From Rhytidiadelphus loreus (Eukaryota; Streptophyta; Bryopsida; Hypnales; Hylocomiaceae): a DNA stretch of 64,000 nucleotides. Positions 25,985 through 36,276 of this stretch are shown piece after piece. Every line of letters starts with the position of its first letter. The first letter of the stretch is position 1. Location of the stretch: assembly GCA_947034895.1 (NCBI GenBank), contig OX344765.1, positions 31,005,001-31,069,000 on the forward strand. Direction: 5' to 3'. The position numbers and the translations under genes were made by a program. Below the pieces are notes generated by a model that was not told where the DNA came from, ran no database searches, and saw only the letters and a list, made by a program, of their open reading frames with translations.

Positions 25985-26212
25985 AAGTCTGTCAGACGAC
26001 TCCCTCCAACATAGGCCCCACTCTTGGATTGCATCGCTTGCTCTTCACGTTGCGCGTGGTGGGAACCCGTCGCCTAATATCTCGGAGTTCGGGATTTGAG
26101 GTCCGAGAAGTCTTGCCAAGAGGGTCGGTTTTCTGCACAATATTACACATCAATTTAGCGCTCAATACTATTGAATCCACTCGAGGACGCCCAAATCAAT
26201 CATCATCTACTG

Positions 26213-26800
26213 TATCGGCTGCCAGCCGATAGAACCTGAAATGTCCTCACTCTGCCAATATAAATCGATATCGGCTACCAGCCGATACAGTCTACGCACT
26301 GTCCGCGACTCTTCTAAAACCCTAGAGCTCCCTGAACAGCAGACTATGTCGGCTGCCAACCGATAAAGTTACTACTATGCAAGAACCCGGAATGAAATTC
26401 AAATCGCAATAGCAGGCAAGAAGAATTGTATTAGCTGCCAGCCGATACAAGGTATGTGTAGTACCTCTCGGGCACCACATCCGAGGACGCCATCGCCGCA
26501 GGAGTGAGCTGCTTATCGGTTGGGTAGAATATCGTGTCGGCTGCTTAGAATCCTGTGCCGCCCGCACTCCTCCTCTGTCGACTGTCGAAGAAATCCTATC
26601 GGCTGAGGTTGGAAAGGACGCCACGGCTGAAGCAGCGACGCGGTTGCTGTGACACAGTGTCGGCTGTAAGCCGGTGAGAAAGAGAACGTGGGAGAGAGGA
26701 AGAGAACGAGAAAGCAAGAGAGTAGATTGCAAATGAGAGAAAATGAAAGTGGCCTGGGGAGTATACCCCCCCCCACTGAAGTAACGGCTGCCAACCGGGA
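26213..26800. repeat. Cluster of TCGGCTGCCAGCCGA palindromes at the 5' end of element A
   Basis: Copies at about 26213, 26266, 26345, 26428 and 26783, with degenerate ones near 26512, 26535, 26600 and 26660, mean spacing 50-100 bp. Each is two inverted copies of TATCGGCTG around one central base. The cluster lies upstream of the ATG at 25984, where a leader or promoter would be. Variation is mostly compensated transitions in the arms (GCCAACCGATA, GGTTGGCAG). Likely protein-binding sites; the protein is unknown. Confidence 0.65.
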
Positions 26801-27420
26801 GAACCATCATTAGAAACCTAAAGCATTCATCCAATGATTACATCCATCCACGGCTTTTCATCCAAATTCAAGTACTCCACTTGCAACCAAGGACAACCAA
26901 GTAATGAACACTCATTGCAGAGAGATGCGTACGTTTCCCACTACGATCTCGAAACAATTGTACCTGTCTCTTTTGCAATCACCACAGCATCCTCCTCCTC
27001 CAGATTCAAATTTCAAGTGCCAAAATCAATCTTTGGCCTCCTTCTTAGGTTCAATTTCCAGAGCATTTCATTCTTTCGCCTTCATTTGCCACTTACACGC
27101 ACTCAGACCGTCCAAGAACCGTTAGGGAGAAGTGGATTGCGGGGGCTTGCATTAGTCTTCTATGAATTGATTTGGAGTGGTTTGCAATGGTTCGCAGTGG
27201 ATTGAGTGGAATGCCTGGTAATGCAGTAGTGTACAAGGTTGTCTTGTCTGACATATTTTTGGGTTTAGGCGTCGTGTATGACGTCTGACGTCGCGTGTCG
27301 CGTGTCACGAAGTGTCGAGTTTACTTGACATCGCGTCGCGGAGGGGTAAAAAATTTTACCCCATGGTAAATAGATTTTGCCTACGTGGCAAGGCTTCGGA
27401 ACTGACGTGGACAGCCAGCG
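26801..27420. other. Element A upstream flank with CG-rich junction
   Basis: No gene supported. At 27270-27350 there is a CG-rich stretch with repeated GACGTCGCG / GTGTCGCGTGTC steps followed by GGGGTAAAAAATTTTACCCC (a 20-bp palindrome at 27341-27360). A similar junction, read in reverse, occurs at 53150-53290 next to element B, also between a GGGCGAC array and a palindrome-bearing element. This suggests both elements share the same upstream architecture. Confidence 0.45.
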
Positions 27421-27925
27421 TGGGCGACTGCGGGTGTGGGCGTGTGCAGGTCTGCCTTGGGCGACCTCGGGTGGAAAAATTGAGGCGACTGCGGGTTTAG
27501 GGTGGAAGGCGACTACAGGTGAAGGGGCGACTGCGGGTCTGGGGCGCTAGGGCGACTTCGGGTGAAGGGGCGACCTCGGGTGGAAAAAATTGAGGCGACT
27601 GCGGGTTTAGGGTGGAAGGCGACTACAGGTGAAGGGGCGACTGCGGGTCTGGGGCGCTAGGGCGACTTCGGGTGAAGGGGCGACCTCGGGTGGAAAAAAT
27701 TGAGGCGACTGCGGGTTTAGGGTTGAAGGCGACTGCAGGTGAGTGGGCGACTGCGGGTCAGGGGCTTTAGGGCGACTTCGGGTGAAGGGGCGACCGCGGC
27801 TTCGGGTACTGAGGGCGACCGCGGGTTCGACAGGTAGGGGCGACTGCGGGTTACAAGGCGACTACGGGTCGGAGCAGCAGACAGCAACCGCGTGTTCCAG
27901 GGCGACCGCAGGTTCAGTTTAGGAT
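27421..27925 (+). repeat. GGGCGACTGCGGGT array 1
   Basis: About 25 degenerate units of GGCGAC(T/C)(G/A/T)CGGGT separated by short spacers. A higher-order repeat of about 131 bp (starting near 27459 and 27590, partly again near 27720) contains several units. Polarity is plus, so it reads ACCCGC-GTCGCCC toward element A on the minus strand. It lies upstream of element A's gene. Confidence 0.8.
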
Positions 27926-28428
27926 TTCAGTTTGGCATATTCAGTCTTTGAAGTAACACGTCACATAGGTGTTTTATAAGTGCAGAATTAGGTGCTACGT
28001 TATATTGGGGCTTACAATTTACAAGTGCAAATAATAGAGCCCATGAAATGTAAATTGGACAAACTTCTCTAATCCCAAAAATTCACCTAGTATAAGGCCA
28101 CAATAATAATGTCAACAACAATTATATTAATAAGTCATCAATATTGCTTTGAGGTGGACTTCAAATGTAGCCATACTTGCATTGCACTTTTATAACCTCG
28201 TTGCAATCATCACCTAACTGCCTACCAATTAGAACTCAACATATATTTTAAAACCGGTAATCTGTCCCTCACTCTAATATGCTCATATGCTTGATGAAGC
28301 ATTACAAAATCCTTACACATCAGGATGAAGGCTCAAAGCTTGAACTACAAAGATTTGCTACCTAACATATAAGCTAAACCCTTATAACTATAACTATAAC
28401 TATAATTATTGTCTACTTCTCTAGTACT
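27926..28428. other. AT-rich spacer, no gene seen
   Basis: Sequence between array 1 and the 3' end of the hAT gene. It contains a short (AACTAT)n stretch at 28386-28403 and no coding frame. Confidence 0.5.
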
Positions 28429-31400
28429 CTAGTCACCAGGCGTGAATGTGGAATCGCTCGGCACCTCATCAGCATTAGGGTCTGTATCTTCGTAAGACTC
28501 TTCGTTGCTCCTGTTGTCGCCCAAGCTTTCGATTTCATCATCTTCCCTTGTTACTACTTCGATTTGTACCTCACGCTCTACCTCTGAGTTCAGATTTCGA
28601 ACTTCTGTATCTACACCACTGAACCCTTCAATTTGCACAAGTCGTTTCGTGAGCCTCAACGCATCCGTAGTTCCATCCATGTTGGATACAGGGTGTCGCC
28701 CTCCTCTACTTGATTGTCCAACATTCTGGGTGGAACATCCCGCTCTAATGGTACACCGTTGGACAATTTGAGTGGGTCGTTTAGGGTTTCGAGGTCCCCT
28801 CTCGTCAACCCTCCTAATACGCCTTTTCTGGCCTCTACTGTTGCGCCCCTGGATTCCTAATGATGATTCCTAATGATGACACGGATGAAGGTTGAGTGGG
28901 TTGTGGAGCTGAGCCGTGAACCTCTTCATCAATCGTACGTAGAGCACCTCCACGCACCGGTGGCCTTGTTGGAAGGGTTGGGATAGACCTCCTCACTGTT
29001 GCCACATTTGTAGTCGTCTCTGGATTCAACGGCACATTCCGACTTCGATTCATAACATATGCCAATAGCACATCATCATCATCATCTGTAGTAACAGTTG
29101 TTCCGAGGGTAGATGCGTTCAATACAACGGGATTTGGTATTCCCTCATATACAACTTCATTGACTTCGATGGCCTCTTCTTCATGTTCGCTTCTCATTGG
29201 AACTTGTACACTGCTTCTTAAATTGCGGGCCATATTTGGAGGCGAACTAGTTGATATTGGAGATCTACCTTCTTCCTCCACGGGTGCCATGGGAATAGGT
29301 ACGCCTTCGTCGTTGTTGTCGGGGGTGCTTTTCCTCCTCTGTGATGCATGTGCCGGCGAAATTGCATCCATAGTGTGCACGACGTTCTGCGGTGGACTGC
29401 GTACAGGTGAATTTCCAAGAGAAACATACCCATCGTCACTAAAGTCAAATGTATTCCCGTATATTGGTCGTGGAGGACTATGTGGCGGTCTAACCATTGC
29501 ATTCCAAGGATTGTTGCGCCACCGATCCTCTTCATCCCTGCGGTTCTCGCGTTCTCTCATAAAATTTGGAACAACATCGTCTTCTTCCCCTGAAGACAAA
29601 GGCCCATCACGCTCGTCCTCATCATCTCCATCTGCAAGCATCTGGTTGTAAAAAATGGTTGGGTTGTGTCCACGTTTTTTACGTTCAAGTTTGCTGTTCG
29701 CGTAGATATACACCAATGTCTCCGCCTTTGTTGTGGCCAAGCGGTTTCGCACTTTATTGTGCACAAAGGAATACATGCTCCAATTCTTTTCACACGAAGA
29801 TGCAGAGCACGTCAAACCGAGAATTCGCTTTGCAATTTTTGGAAGAGCATTGCCCTCCACACGATTCCACCATTGATGAGGCAATAATTGACATTCAATG
29901 ATATCGGGAGCCTCATGTAAAGGATCGAATGCACCTGTCTTCTCTTCAAATTGAGTTAGCTCCTGCATTGCCACCACCACTGACACGTTCAATGGTACGC
30001 TCAGTTTTCGTATGACTCGATTCAAAGCTCCCTTCGCGTAGCCATTGTTATGAATAGCGTCCACGTCACTCAAGTATGGATTTAGTAGTGCCCCCGCATA
30101 GTGTAGGTCAGTAATCATCAACTTCCAACGAGCATCAAATTGTTTCTCATATCGTGTTGCCACCACTGGATCAAGGAAAAATGGAGCATTCTTGAGAGAA
30201 TAAATGTGCTCCTTCAAGGTTGTCATCATTACTAAAGCTTTCGGCAATGCCGAGACATTTCCATCAAAATGACGAAGACAAAGCAGCACGGGCTCTACCA
30301 TATGGAGGAAATTGTCGCACTGAACCCAGAACTCTTCTGAACGGATATCTTGCCTTGCAAGTTTGGCCTTGCCCATAATGAAATGTCCATTTCTGCGGTT
30401 TTGCAAACTCAACTCGAATGTCATGTATGTCTCATCCAGTGTCACGTTGTGCACTGCTTGCTTGCAGTTTACCAAACGATCAATCATCAAAAAATTTGTG
30501 GCAAAACGTGTTTTGCTTGGAAGTCTCAACACTTTGTTTGGTGAAAATCTCCGAAACAACGCCAAAGTATGTTGGTATTTCTTGATGAACTTCACAATTG
30601 ATGAAGCCTTTTTTACCAACTCCTTTACTTTCTGATCCTTTCCCCAGTCTTGTAAGAGTAAGTTCAAAATGTGTGCCGCACAACCCTGCCTATAAATGTG
30701 AGGGTACCTTTCTTCCAACCTTGCCATCGCCCCCGTCATGACTGCAGCATTGTCCGTACACAATTGCACAACGTTGGTAGGCCCAACTTCCTCAATGTAT
30801 CGTGCCATCGTCTCAGTTGTGTAAGATATATCCTTCTTCTCCCCAGTACTATCCACTGATCCCCAAAAGACATCCCCGACGGGACACACCAACATCATAT
30901 TTAGTAACGGCCGCGAATTAGTATCGGACCAACCATCTGAACAAATTGTCGCTCCATACTGACTTATTGAAACCCTCGTCCGCTCCGAGACCATGGCTTC
31001 AACCGATGCTTTCTTAACATCTATCATTTTCGTACGAATCGCATTATACAGTGGCGGTTGGTACACGAATCCAGTTGCTGCAGTTTGTTTAACAGCATTC
31101 ACGAAGGCTGGGTGGCGCACAACATTAAATGAAATGTTCGCCTCGTAAAAGAAACAAGCCTACAACCTATCCAACTCTTGTCTGCGGCCCGTCTGTAATG
31201 ATTCATCCATGCTTCTTTGCCGAGAAACAGATGGCATGTTCCTCCTTCTCTCAAGCGTTGTTCCAGTAGAATCTACTGAATCAGGCGTAGGATTTGGTCT
31301 TGCATTTGATTCAAAGGGATTGAGAGACCCTTCTTCTTCGACATCCAACGCATTTGCGACGATAGATTCTGCAACATTAACTGGTGCATCATGTCTAGTC

Positions 31401-31702
31401 GGTGCATCATACATCTTTTCGTAACTCATGGACCTTGGAACTTGCCCCTCGCCAATCCGAAACTTTTCTCGTACAATTCTAGGGATCTCCTTACAACGCT
31501 CCGATGTAGTCGAGCCGCCATAGCCAAAGTGAATCAATGCTCTCTTTCGTACAAATGCTTTGCTCCACCCACAAAACACGCATTTTCGAGCATGGGGGGA
31601 ATTATCAATTGGGGTACACGGTACTAGCCAAGGGTCCCAATCCTTTGTGGACCTCCGCGTATCATTCATGGTCCCCCCCCTCCCAACACCTTGTCCAGCC
31701 AT
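28429..31702 (-). pseudogene. hAT-family transposase with BED-like finger, DUF659 and dimerisation domain; one TAG and a 13-bp duplication
   Basis: The frame runs from ATG 31702 (an upstream in-frame start at 31819 is less likely). It begins with a BED-like finger (CVFCGWSKAF, later H and C), is cut by TAG at 31162-31160, and continues in the same frame with ACFFYEANISFNVV, the usual start of DUF659 proteins. Next come ICSDGWSDTNSRPLLN, CTDNAAVM and CAAHILNLLLQDWGK (DUF659/hAT core), and the hAT dimerisation domain WWNRVEGNALPKIAKRIL, then SSCEKNWSMYSFVHNKVRNRL. Near the C-terminus a perfect 13-bp tandem duplication (28853-28878) shifts the frame to a stop at 28835. In the shifted frame coding sequence continues (GRNSRGQKRRIRRVDERG) to 28429, ending in an acidic tail, so the original protein was longer. 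The hAT array upstream is at 31958-32155. Family call firm; active state unlikely. Confidence 0.82.
28853..28878. repeat. 13-bp tandem duplication in the hAT gene
   Basis: ATTCCTAATGATG occurs twice back to back. Removing one copy restores a continuous C-terminal frame. It has no flanking features of excision beyond its length; replication slippage or double-strand break repair would both produce it. Confidence 0.75.
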
Positions 31703-31957
31703 GTAGTAGATCAACACTGGGTCTTCAAAGAAAATGACTACAATAATCACACTAATACTATGGAAGATGTAATGACAAAGCAACCCGCTTAGAGTGGTCT
31801 TGTAAACCCTTCTAAACACGGTTGTTGCCCTCCGAAGAAGTTAAACGTCCGCATGAAGCTTCTTTCGAAGGTCCAAGATAAGAGTTTTATCAACGGAGCC
31901 AAGGTGATAAAACAAGGGGTATCCCTAGAACTTTATACAAGAAAACTCCTTGGACCC

Positions 31958-32155
31958 GCGGTCGCCCCATGAGAGAATGCGGGTCCAAAAACCTGAAATC
32001 AGTCAGGTGATGGGCGACTGCGGGTCCAAGATTGGGCGACAGCGGGTTCAAGAGTGGGCGACAGCGGGTCCAGAAACAGGCGACTACGGGTCCAGAAGTG
32101 GGCGCCACGGGTCCAGTAATGGGCGACTGCGGGTCCAGGAACGGGCGACTGCCAT
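31958..32155 (+). repeat. GGGCGACTGCGGGTCC array 2, upstream of the hAT gene
   Basis: About seven to eight units with the spacer AAGANTGGGCGAC(A/T)(G/A)CGGGTCCA. Plus-strand polarity, antisense to the minus-strand hAT gene that begins about 0.26-0.45 kb away. A TATA-like TATAAAG (minus strand, about 31931-31937) lies between array and gene. Confidence 0.75.
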
Positions 32156-32629
32156 TTGTTTGGATAATTCTTGCATCCCCTGGGGTAATTTGGGGCCTAT
32201 AATTGAAACTATGAATTCAGAATTTCTACAAAAAAAATAAGCCTTGAAAATAAAAAATTCTAGTATTTGCCTTGGAGTGGCAATGAGTAGGTCAATTCAC
32301 CCTAGCCGTGACAATTGCTCTGAACTTCAATAACAAGTTCTTTTCCAATCCGGCAAGTTTTGAATTTTTCTTTTTTTTTAATTCTCTTTTAATTCCTAAA
32401 GTCCGAACTCCCAAGGTCATTTTCCTGCCAAAATTCCTAGAATATTCAAGTATTCACAACATTGCAAACATAAATAACCAAAAATTCATATCTATATTTA
32501 TGTACTCTTGTCAAGGAACTACATAGAATTCAATGTGCTTGCATTGGAATGTTCAAAATGGATAATATCCTTTTATATATACATAAGATGGAATATACAT
32601 AGTTCTCAAAAATGTGCTAAAAATGAAAA
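32156..32629. other. Spacer, no gene seen
   Basis: AT-rich sequence with no supported coding frame between array 2 and the coiled-coil gene fragment. Confidence 0.45.
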
Positions 32630-32920
32630 TCATTCAACATCCATTTTGGCCTTTTCTTTGCGGTCATGAGCCTCACGTTCCATCTCATACAAGACTTTCC
32701 TACCTTCCAACTGCAAATTCCTAAGGTATCGGTCATCCTTCCCCAACTTCTTTTCCAACCAAAATTGCTTCTATGATTTTTGGAACTTCAAAAGCGCCTT
32801 CAGTGCATCCCGATGTTCTTCCAATTTTGGATCCAATGACAAAGAAACCCCAAGCTTCTTTTTCAAGTCAACTACTTCCGTAAGAGACAATGTTTGTTTA
32901 GTAGCGATGTCGGAATCCAT
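32630..32920 (-). pseudogene. C-terminal fragment of a coiled-coil-family gene, with one TAG
   Basis: A 96-codon minus-strand frame from ATG 32920 to TGA 32632-32630, broken only by TAG at 32773-32771. The translation is a charged helix (LKKKLGVSLSLDPKLEEHR, then LEKKLGKDDRYLRNLQLEGR and LYEMEREAHDRKEK). Its pattern matches the C-terminal ~90 residues of the intact coiled-coil protein at 46774-48264 (EERATLFYLVKLLEKK, LDLERHILYFKEWRKWAYEG). With the upstream part at 36277-37668 on the same strand, it looks like the severed 3' end of that gene. Confidence 0.5.
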
Positions 32921-33222
32921 AATAGCTTAGTACGGACCTTAATAGACTAAGAAAAATTAAAATAGATCAAAATTGAAAAAAATTAGTTTAGGCATAGACT
33001 AGCGGAAACAAATAAATACTTAGAATTAGTTTAGACTTCGTTCCGGAACCAGTACGGAAGCATGACGGAACTTGACATCCGGGTGGACGGATTCAGGAGC
33101 CGGAACATAGGAACCCGGAACGCAGGCATTAAATTCAGTAGCTTGCGGCGGTAGACTAGGGATACGTTACGGCGTTCCGTAGCCTGCGTTCCCGTTACAA
33201 TGAACGTTGGGCACAGGATTTC

Positions 33223-33230
33223 TATATAAA
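33223..33230 (+). promoter_or_regulatory. TATA box of the CCGGA-block gene
   Basis: TATATAAA about 107 bp before the ATG at 33337, in a GC-richer context; spacing suits a plant core promoter with a short leader. Confidence 0.55.
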
Positions 33231-33336
33231 CCTAGTTCCTCCTCATTTCTCGCCCTCTTTCAGTTGCTCCGCATCTGGCTGATAGTGAGAGAAAGTATGG
33301 TGAGTTAGGGTTACCGCGATAGGACAGGTGAGACGG

Positions 33337-35232
33337 ATGGCAGGGGTTAGTACTTGGTATACAGTACCGGCCCGGAAGATTAGTCCGGTATATCCGGAAG
33401 ATCCGCTGCACTTGCAGCATTTAGAGGACGATTTGGTTGTGCTAGGTTGTGCAGGTCTGCTGAAGAAGCCCTGGAACGTCCAGAGTGACCAGGTGCTCCG
33501 GGAGTTGGCGGCAGGTGCTCCGAACCAGTACGACCAGACCGTACGTGGGCATCCGGACCAGTGGATGGAGGAGCTGTGGGCGGAAGTGTACGGGTTCTCC
33601 CAAACTGGAAGCGGATTCGCTGCCCGGACAGACTAGTACCACCAGCACAAGTTCGTGAACCCACCACACGCAAAGGAGGGCTACGCGATCAAGGACTGCC
33701 GGGACGAGAGACACAGGCGGCTGCTCCGGTTTCTGCTACCGATCCTGTACCCGGATAAGAGTTCTCGGGTTACGGTAACCATGGCCAATACGATCTTCGG
33801 GGCGTTTCAGGACCGGGTCGTGAACTGGGGCCGGATCGTGGCGAGCGTGGTAGGGCGCTGCACCGGGAACTTGGCGAAGAACAAGCCGAACCCGCTCAGC
33901 ACGTACCTGCTCCACCTGTACCAGCACCGGGAACTCTTGACGGAAGACGAGGCGACAGATTACGAGACCGGGCTCATCATGCTCCAATGCCACTACTCTG
34001 ACGACGAGGAGCAGGAAACGCAGGAGTCTGAGGATGAGGAGGAAGAAGCCAAGCCGGAAGTCAAGCCGGAGATCAAGGAAGAGAAGCCGGAACCGGAACT
34101 GAAGCAGAGGGAGAAGGAGGAACGGGAGCAGGCGTCGGGAAGCAAAAGACGGAAGTCGACACTTCCGGCTTCCAGAGGTAAATTCCCGGGTCCCTTTCTC
34201 ATCCAGGATAAACAAGAGTGGGAAGGACCCCGCTTCTTCGAGTGCGGAGAAGACTGGATCCGGACCGCGAAGGATTACCACGACAGGCTCACGGAGATCG
34301 TACTCCGGTCCGTGGAAGTGGTGAAGTGCGAACCGGAAAACCTGGTGGACGCGCTGAAGGCGTTACCGGCCGAGTCGGAATGGAACGAGATGAGGACGGA
34401 AATCCGGAACCTGAAGACGGAACGGGACGCACTCAAGGGGAAGCTGATCTGGACGGAAGAAGAGCTGCACCAATCTCAAGGGGCGACGCAGAAGGCATAC
34501 CAAGCGTTCCAGACCTTCCAGAAATGGATGGTCAGTCCGGCGGATCTCTACCACAAGGCGGCGCTGTATGACGAGATGCAGAAGACGTCCGCGGCCCTCA
34601 CCAACACGAAGATAGTCCGGGTGATGGTGGAGATGTCCGGAAGGATGGAGGCATCGTTGAAGGAGTTCCGGTCCATGATGACGAACATGGATCCGAACAA
34701 GCCTCTCGACTTCGGGGGATTTCCGGAAGTTCCGGATGTCATCGCAACTCCGGCAACGCAACCTCCCATCTCGCCCATCAAACGGACAGGTCAGTTTGGG
34801 TCACTGATAAACATCGTCACTCAAGGGAGGCACTCTTCCGGATTTCTGGGACAAGATATGCCGGTCCGGAGCAGTTTGGATGCCCGGATCGACCTTGTCC
34901 AGAATCCGGCACGGACGCATCCGGAGCAGTTCGAGGATATCGAACCACCTCCACCGATGCCCTTACCTACACCGGATCCCATCGAGATATCGGAGGAGGC
35001 GGAAGCAGAGGAACCGGAAGCAGAAGAAGCAGAAGTGGTGGAAGATCCGAAGTCGTTGGAGAAGGCGGACCGGTCTCTCGTCCATACGGACGAGACGGAT
35101 TCTGACAATCCTCCGGTCCGGAAGACGTCGATCATCACCCGGGTGTCCCTCCGTACACCCCAAGGCAAGACCAGCACCCGGGGGCAGTTAGGGTTTGACA
35201 GTAGTTCGAAGAAACAGCGGAAGGGAAAGTAG
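33337..35232 (+). pseudogene. Gag-like or transposon-associated protein of the CCGGA block; one in-frame TAG
   Basis: Frame from ATG 33337 to TAG 35230-35232, 631 codons, interrupted only by TAG at 33634-33636 (FAARTD then YHQHKFVNPP). The N-terminal ~230 residues are globular (LEDDLVVLGCAGLLKKPW, RRLLRFLLPILYP, VVNWGRIVASVVGR, STYLLHLYQHRELLTEDE). The helix-rich pattern recalls accessory ORFs of plant retrotransposons annotated as putative plant transposon protein, but this is a resemblance only. Then come an acidic Glu-rich stretch, a basic patch (SGSKRRKS), a coiled coil (LKTERDALKGKL, TEEELHQSQG) and an acidic Pro-rich tail ending RKGK. No protease, reverse transcriptase or zinc knuckle is present. 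It could be a structural protein of a non-autonomous retroelement. Confidence 0.45.
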
Positions 35233-36276
35233 ATAGTTAGACTGATAGTGTTTTTAGTTATCTTTTTGTTAGACTTAGAGTTCCGGGTCTTAGTCAGAAC
35301 CCGGATTCCGGATTTTCAGGGGTAAGTTTCAGTTAACTTATCCACCCGGACTTTTAGGGCAGTTTAGGATGGTGTTTAGTGGCACTTTCCGCGGGTTTTA
35401 CGGCATGTTGTTTTGCTTATAAAAGGAAGGGACCGCTTGTGGTCTTGGATTCCTTTTCTTGCTATTCCTTATTTTGAGCAGTAAATATATGTGTGCATTT
35501 TTATTGTCTTTTTATTCATTGCCTTAGTTTTCTTTGTGGGTCCTTGATTTCCTGTTCTTTGGGAGTTTGAAGGTTGCTTGGGCGCTTGCTTGAAGGTTTT
35601 GGCTACAGAGTAGAGAGGTAGTAAGGAGGAGTCCGGATTCAGGGTTTCCCGGGTCTGTGAACTGTATGTTGTCCAGGGAAGCAGTTCTAGCGTATGTAGG
35701 AAGTTGTGCGGAGTCCGGCGTTGGTGGTGTGGGTGCGAGTCCGGAAGGCCAGGGAGGGTTCCGTGCGGAGATAAGCAACCGTCTGTGGAAAAACCCCGCT
35801 CACCCGGAAAGTTCCGTCCATCTGTAAAACACAAGTTGGAGTGCTAGTACCGGACCCCGTCTCAGTTTCCGGGTAAGTCTTGTATTTGTCGTTGTAGCAA
35901 GGGGAGTCAGGTTGTATTCTGAATGACCTGCTTCTGGAGAAATCCGAAGTTGTAAGGGTCAGCCAGTCTGTTCTTTGTTTGTAACGGAAAGATCTTTGGG
36001 TACGTGTCATTAGGAAGTTAGAGTTAGTGAAATACAAGGAGTGGTGTTGTCCTTACCCCTCCGGAAAAGTCAATGAGGACCCTCTGAAGGTAAAACAAAG
36101 GTATCGAAAACCGTGTGTTAAAGCTACGGATCTGGTGTTTGTGATAATCCGGATCCGGTAGAGAGTCCGGATAGAGATAGAATCCGGTTGGGGAGTGAAA
36201 ATTGAAGTAGTTACAATAAACCGGATTAGACGGAATTTAGAACACCCTCTGGGGTTCCCTGGGACGATATTCCGTG
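35233..36276 (+). other. 3' part of the CCGGA block, no gene
   Basis: About 1 kb downstream of the coding frame, still rich in CCGGA words. TATAAAA at about 35417-35423 could be a second promoter signal or chance. No coding frame of substance on either strand; the minus-strand frames near 35.5-36.2 kb have no recognisable features. Confidence 0.4.

Larger units (their letters stand above)
20680..26800 (-). mobile_element. Element A: palindrome-bearing mobile element with decayed ParB/methyltransferase-like gene
   Basis: The block is defined by at least 14 copies of a near-perfect palindrome TATCGGCTGCCAGCCGATA (variants at about 20682, 21104, 22067, 22436, 22463, 23130, 24566, 24617, 25218, 26213, 26266, 26345, 26428, 26783 plus degenerate ones). 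The copies sit in introns and the presumed leader and 3' flank, not in conserved coding stretches, and cluster densely at the 5' end of the minus-strand gene (26213-26790). The same palindrome marks element B at 53.6-58.5 kb. I cannot define terminal repeats or a target duplication, so the borders are approximate. No transposase of its own is visible. Confidence 0.55.
32921..36276 (+). mobile_element. CCGGA-rich inserted block carrying one gene
   Basis: Codon and base use change abruptly: CCGGA/TCCGG words recur throughout (for example TTCCGGAACC, GTCCGGA), unlike the neighbours. The block separates two halves of a coiled-coil gene. Its plus-strand ends read ATGTCGGAATCC on the left and ATTCCGTGTCAT on the right, short imperfect inverted termini. 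I see no long terminal repeats (the TATA-bearing regions at 33.2 and 35.4 kb do not match each other) and no clear target duplication, so the element class is open. Confidence 0.45.

Noticed and set aside
26322..26834. 170-codon minus-strand frame upstream of element A's gene
   Set aside because: Composition is untypical, it runs through several palindromes and overlaps the presumed leader; no splice or motif support.
33736..34281. 181-codon minus-strand frame
   Set aside because: Shadow of the Glu/Lys-rich stretch of the plus-strand gene at 33337-35232 (Leu/Phe/Arg-rich as expected for an antisense frame).
33000..36276. LTR retrotransposon
   Set aside because: The two ends do not contain matching long repeats, and no primer-binding site, protease or reverse transcriptase was seen.
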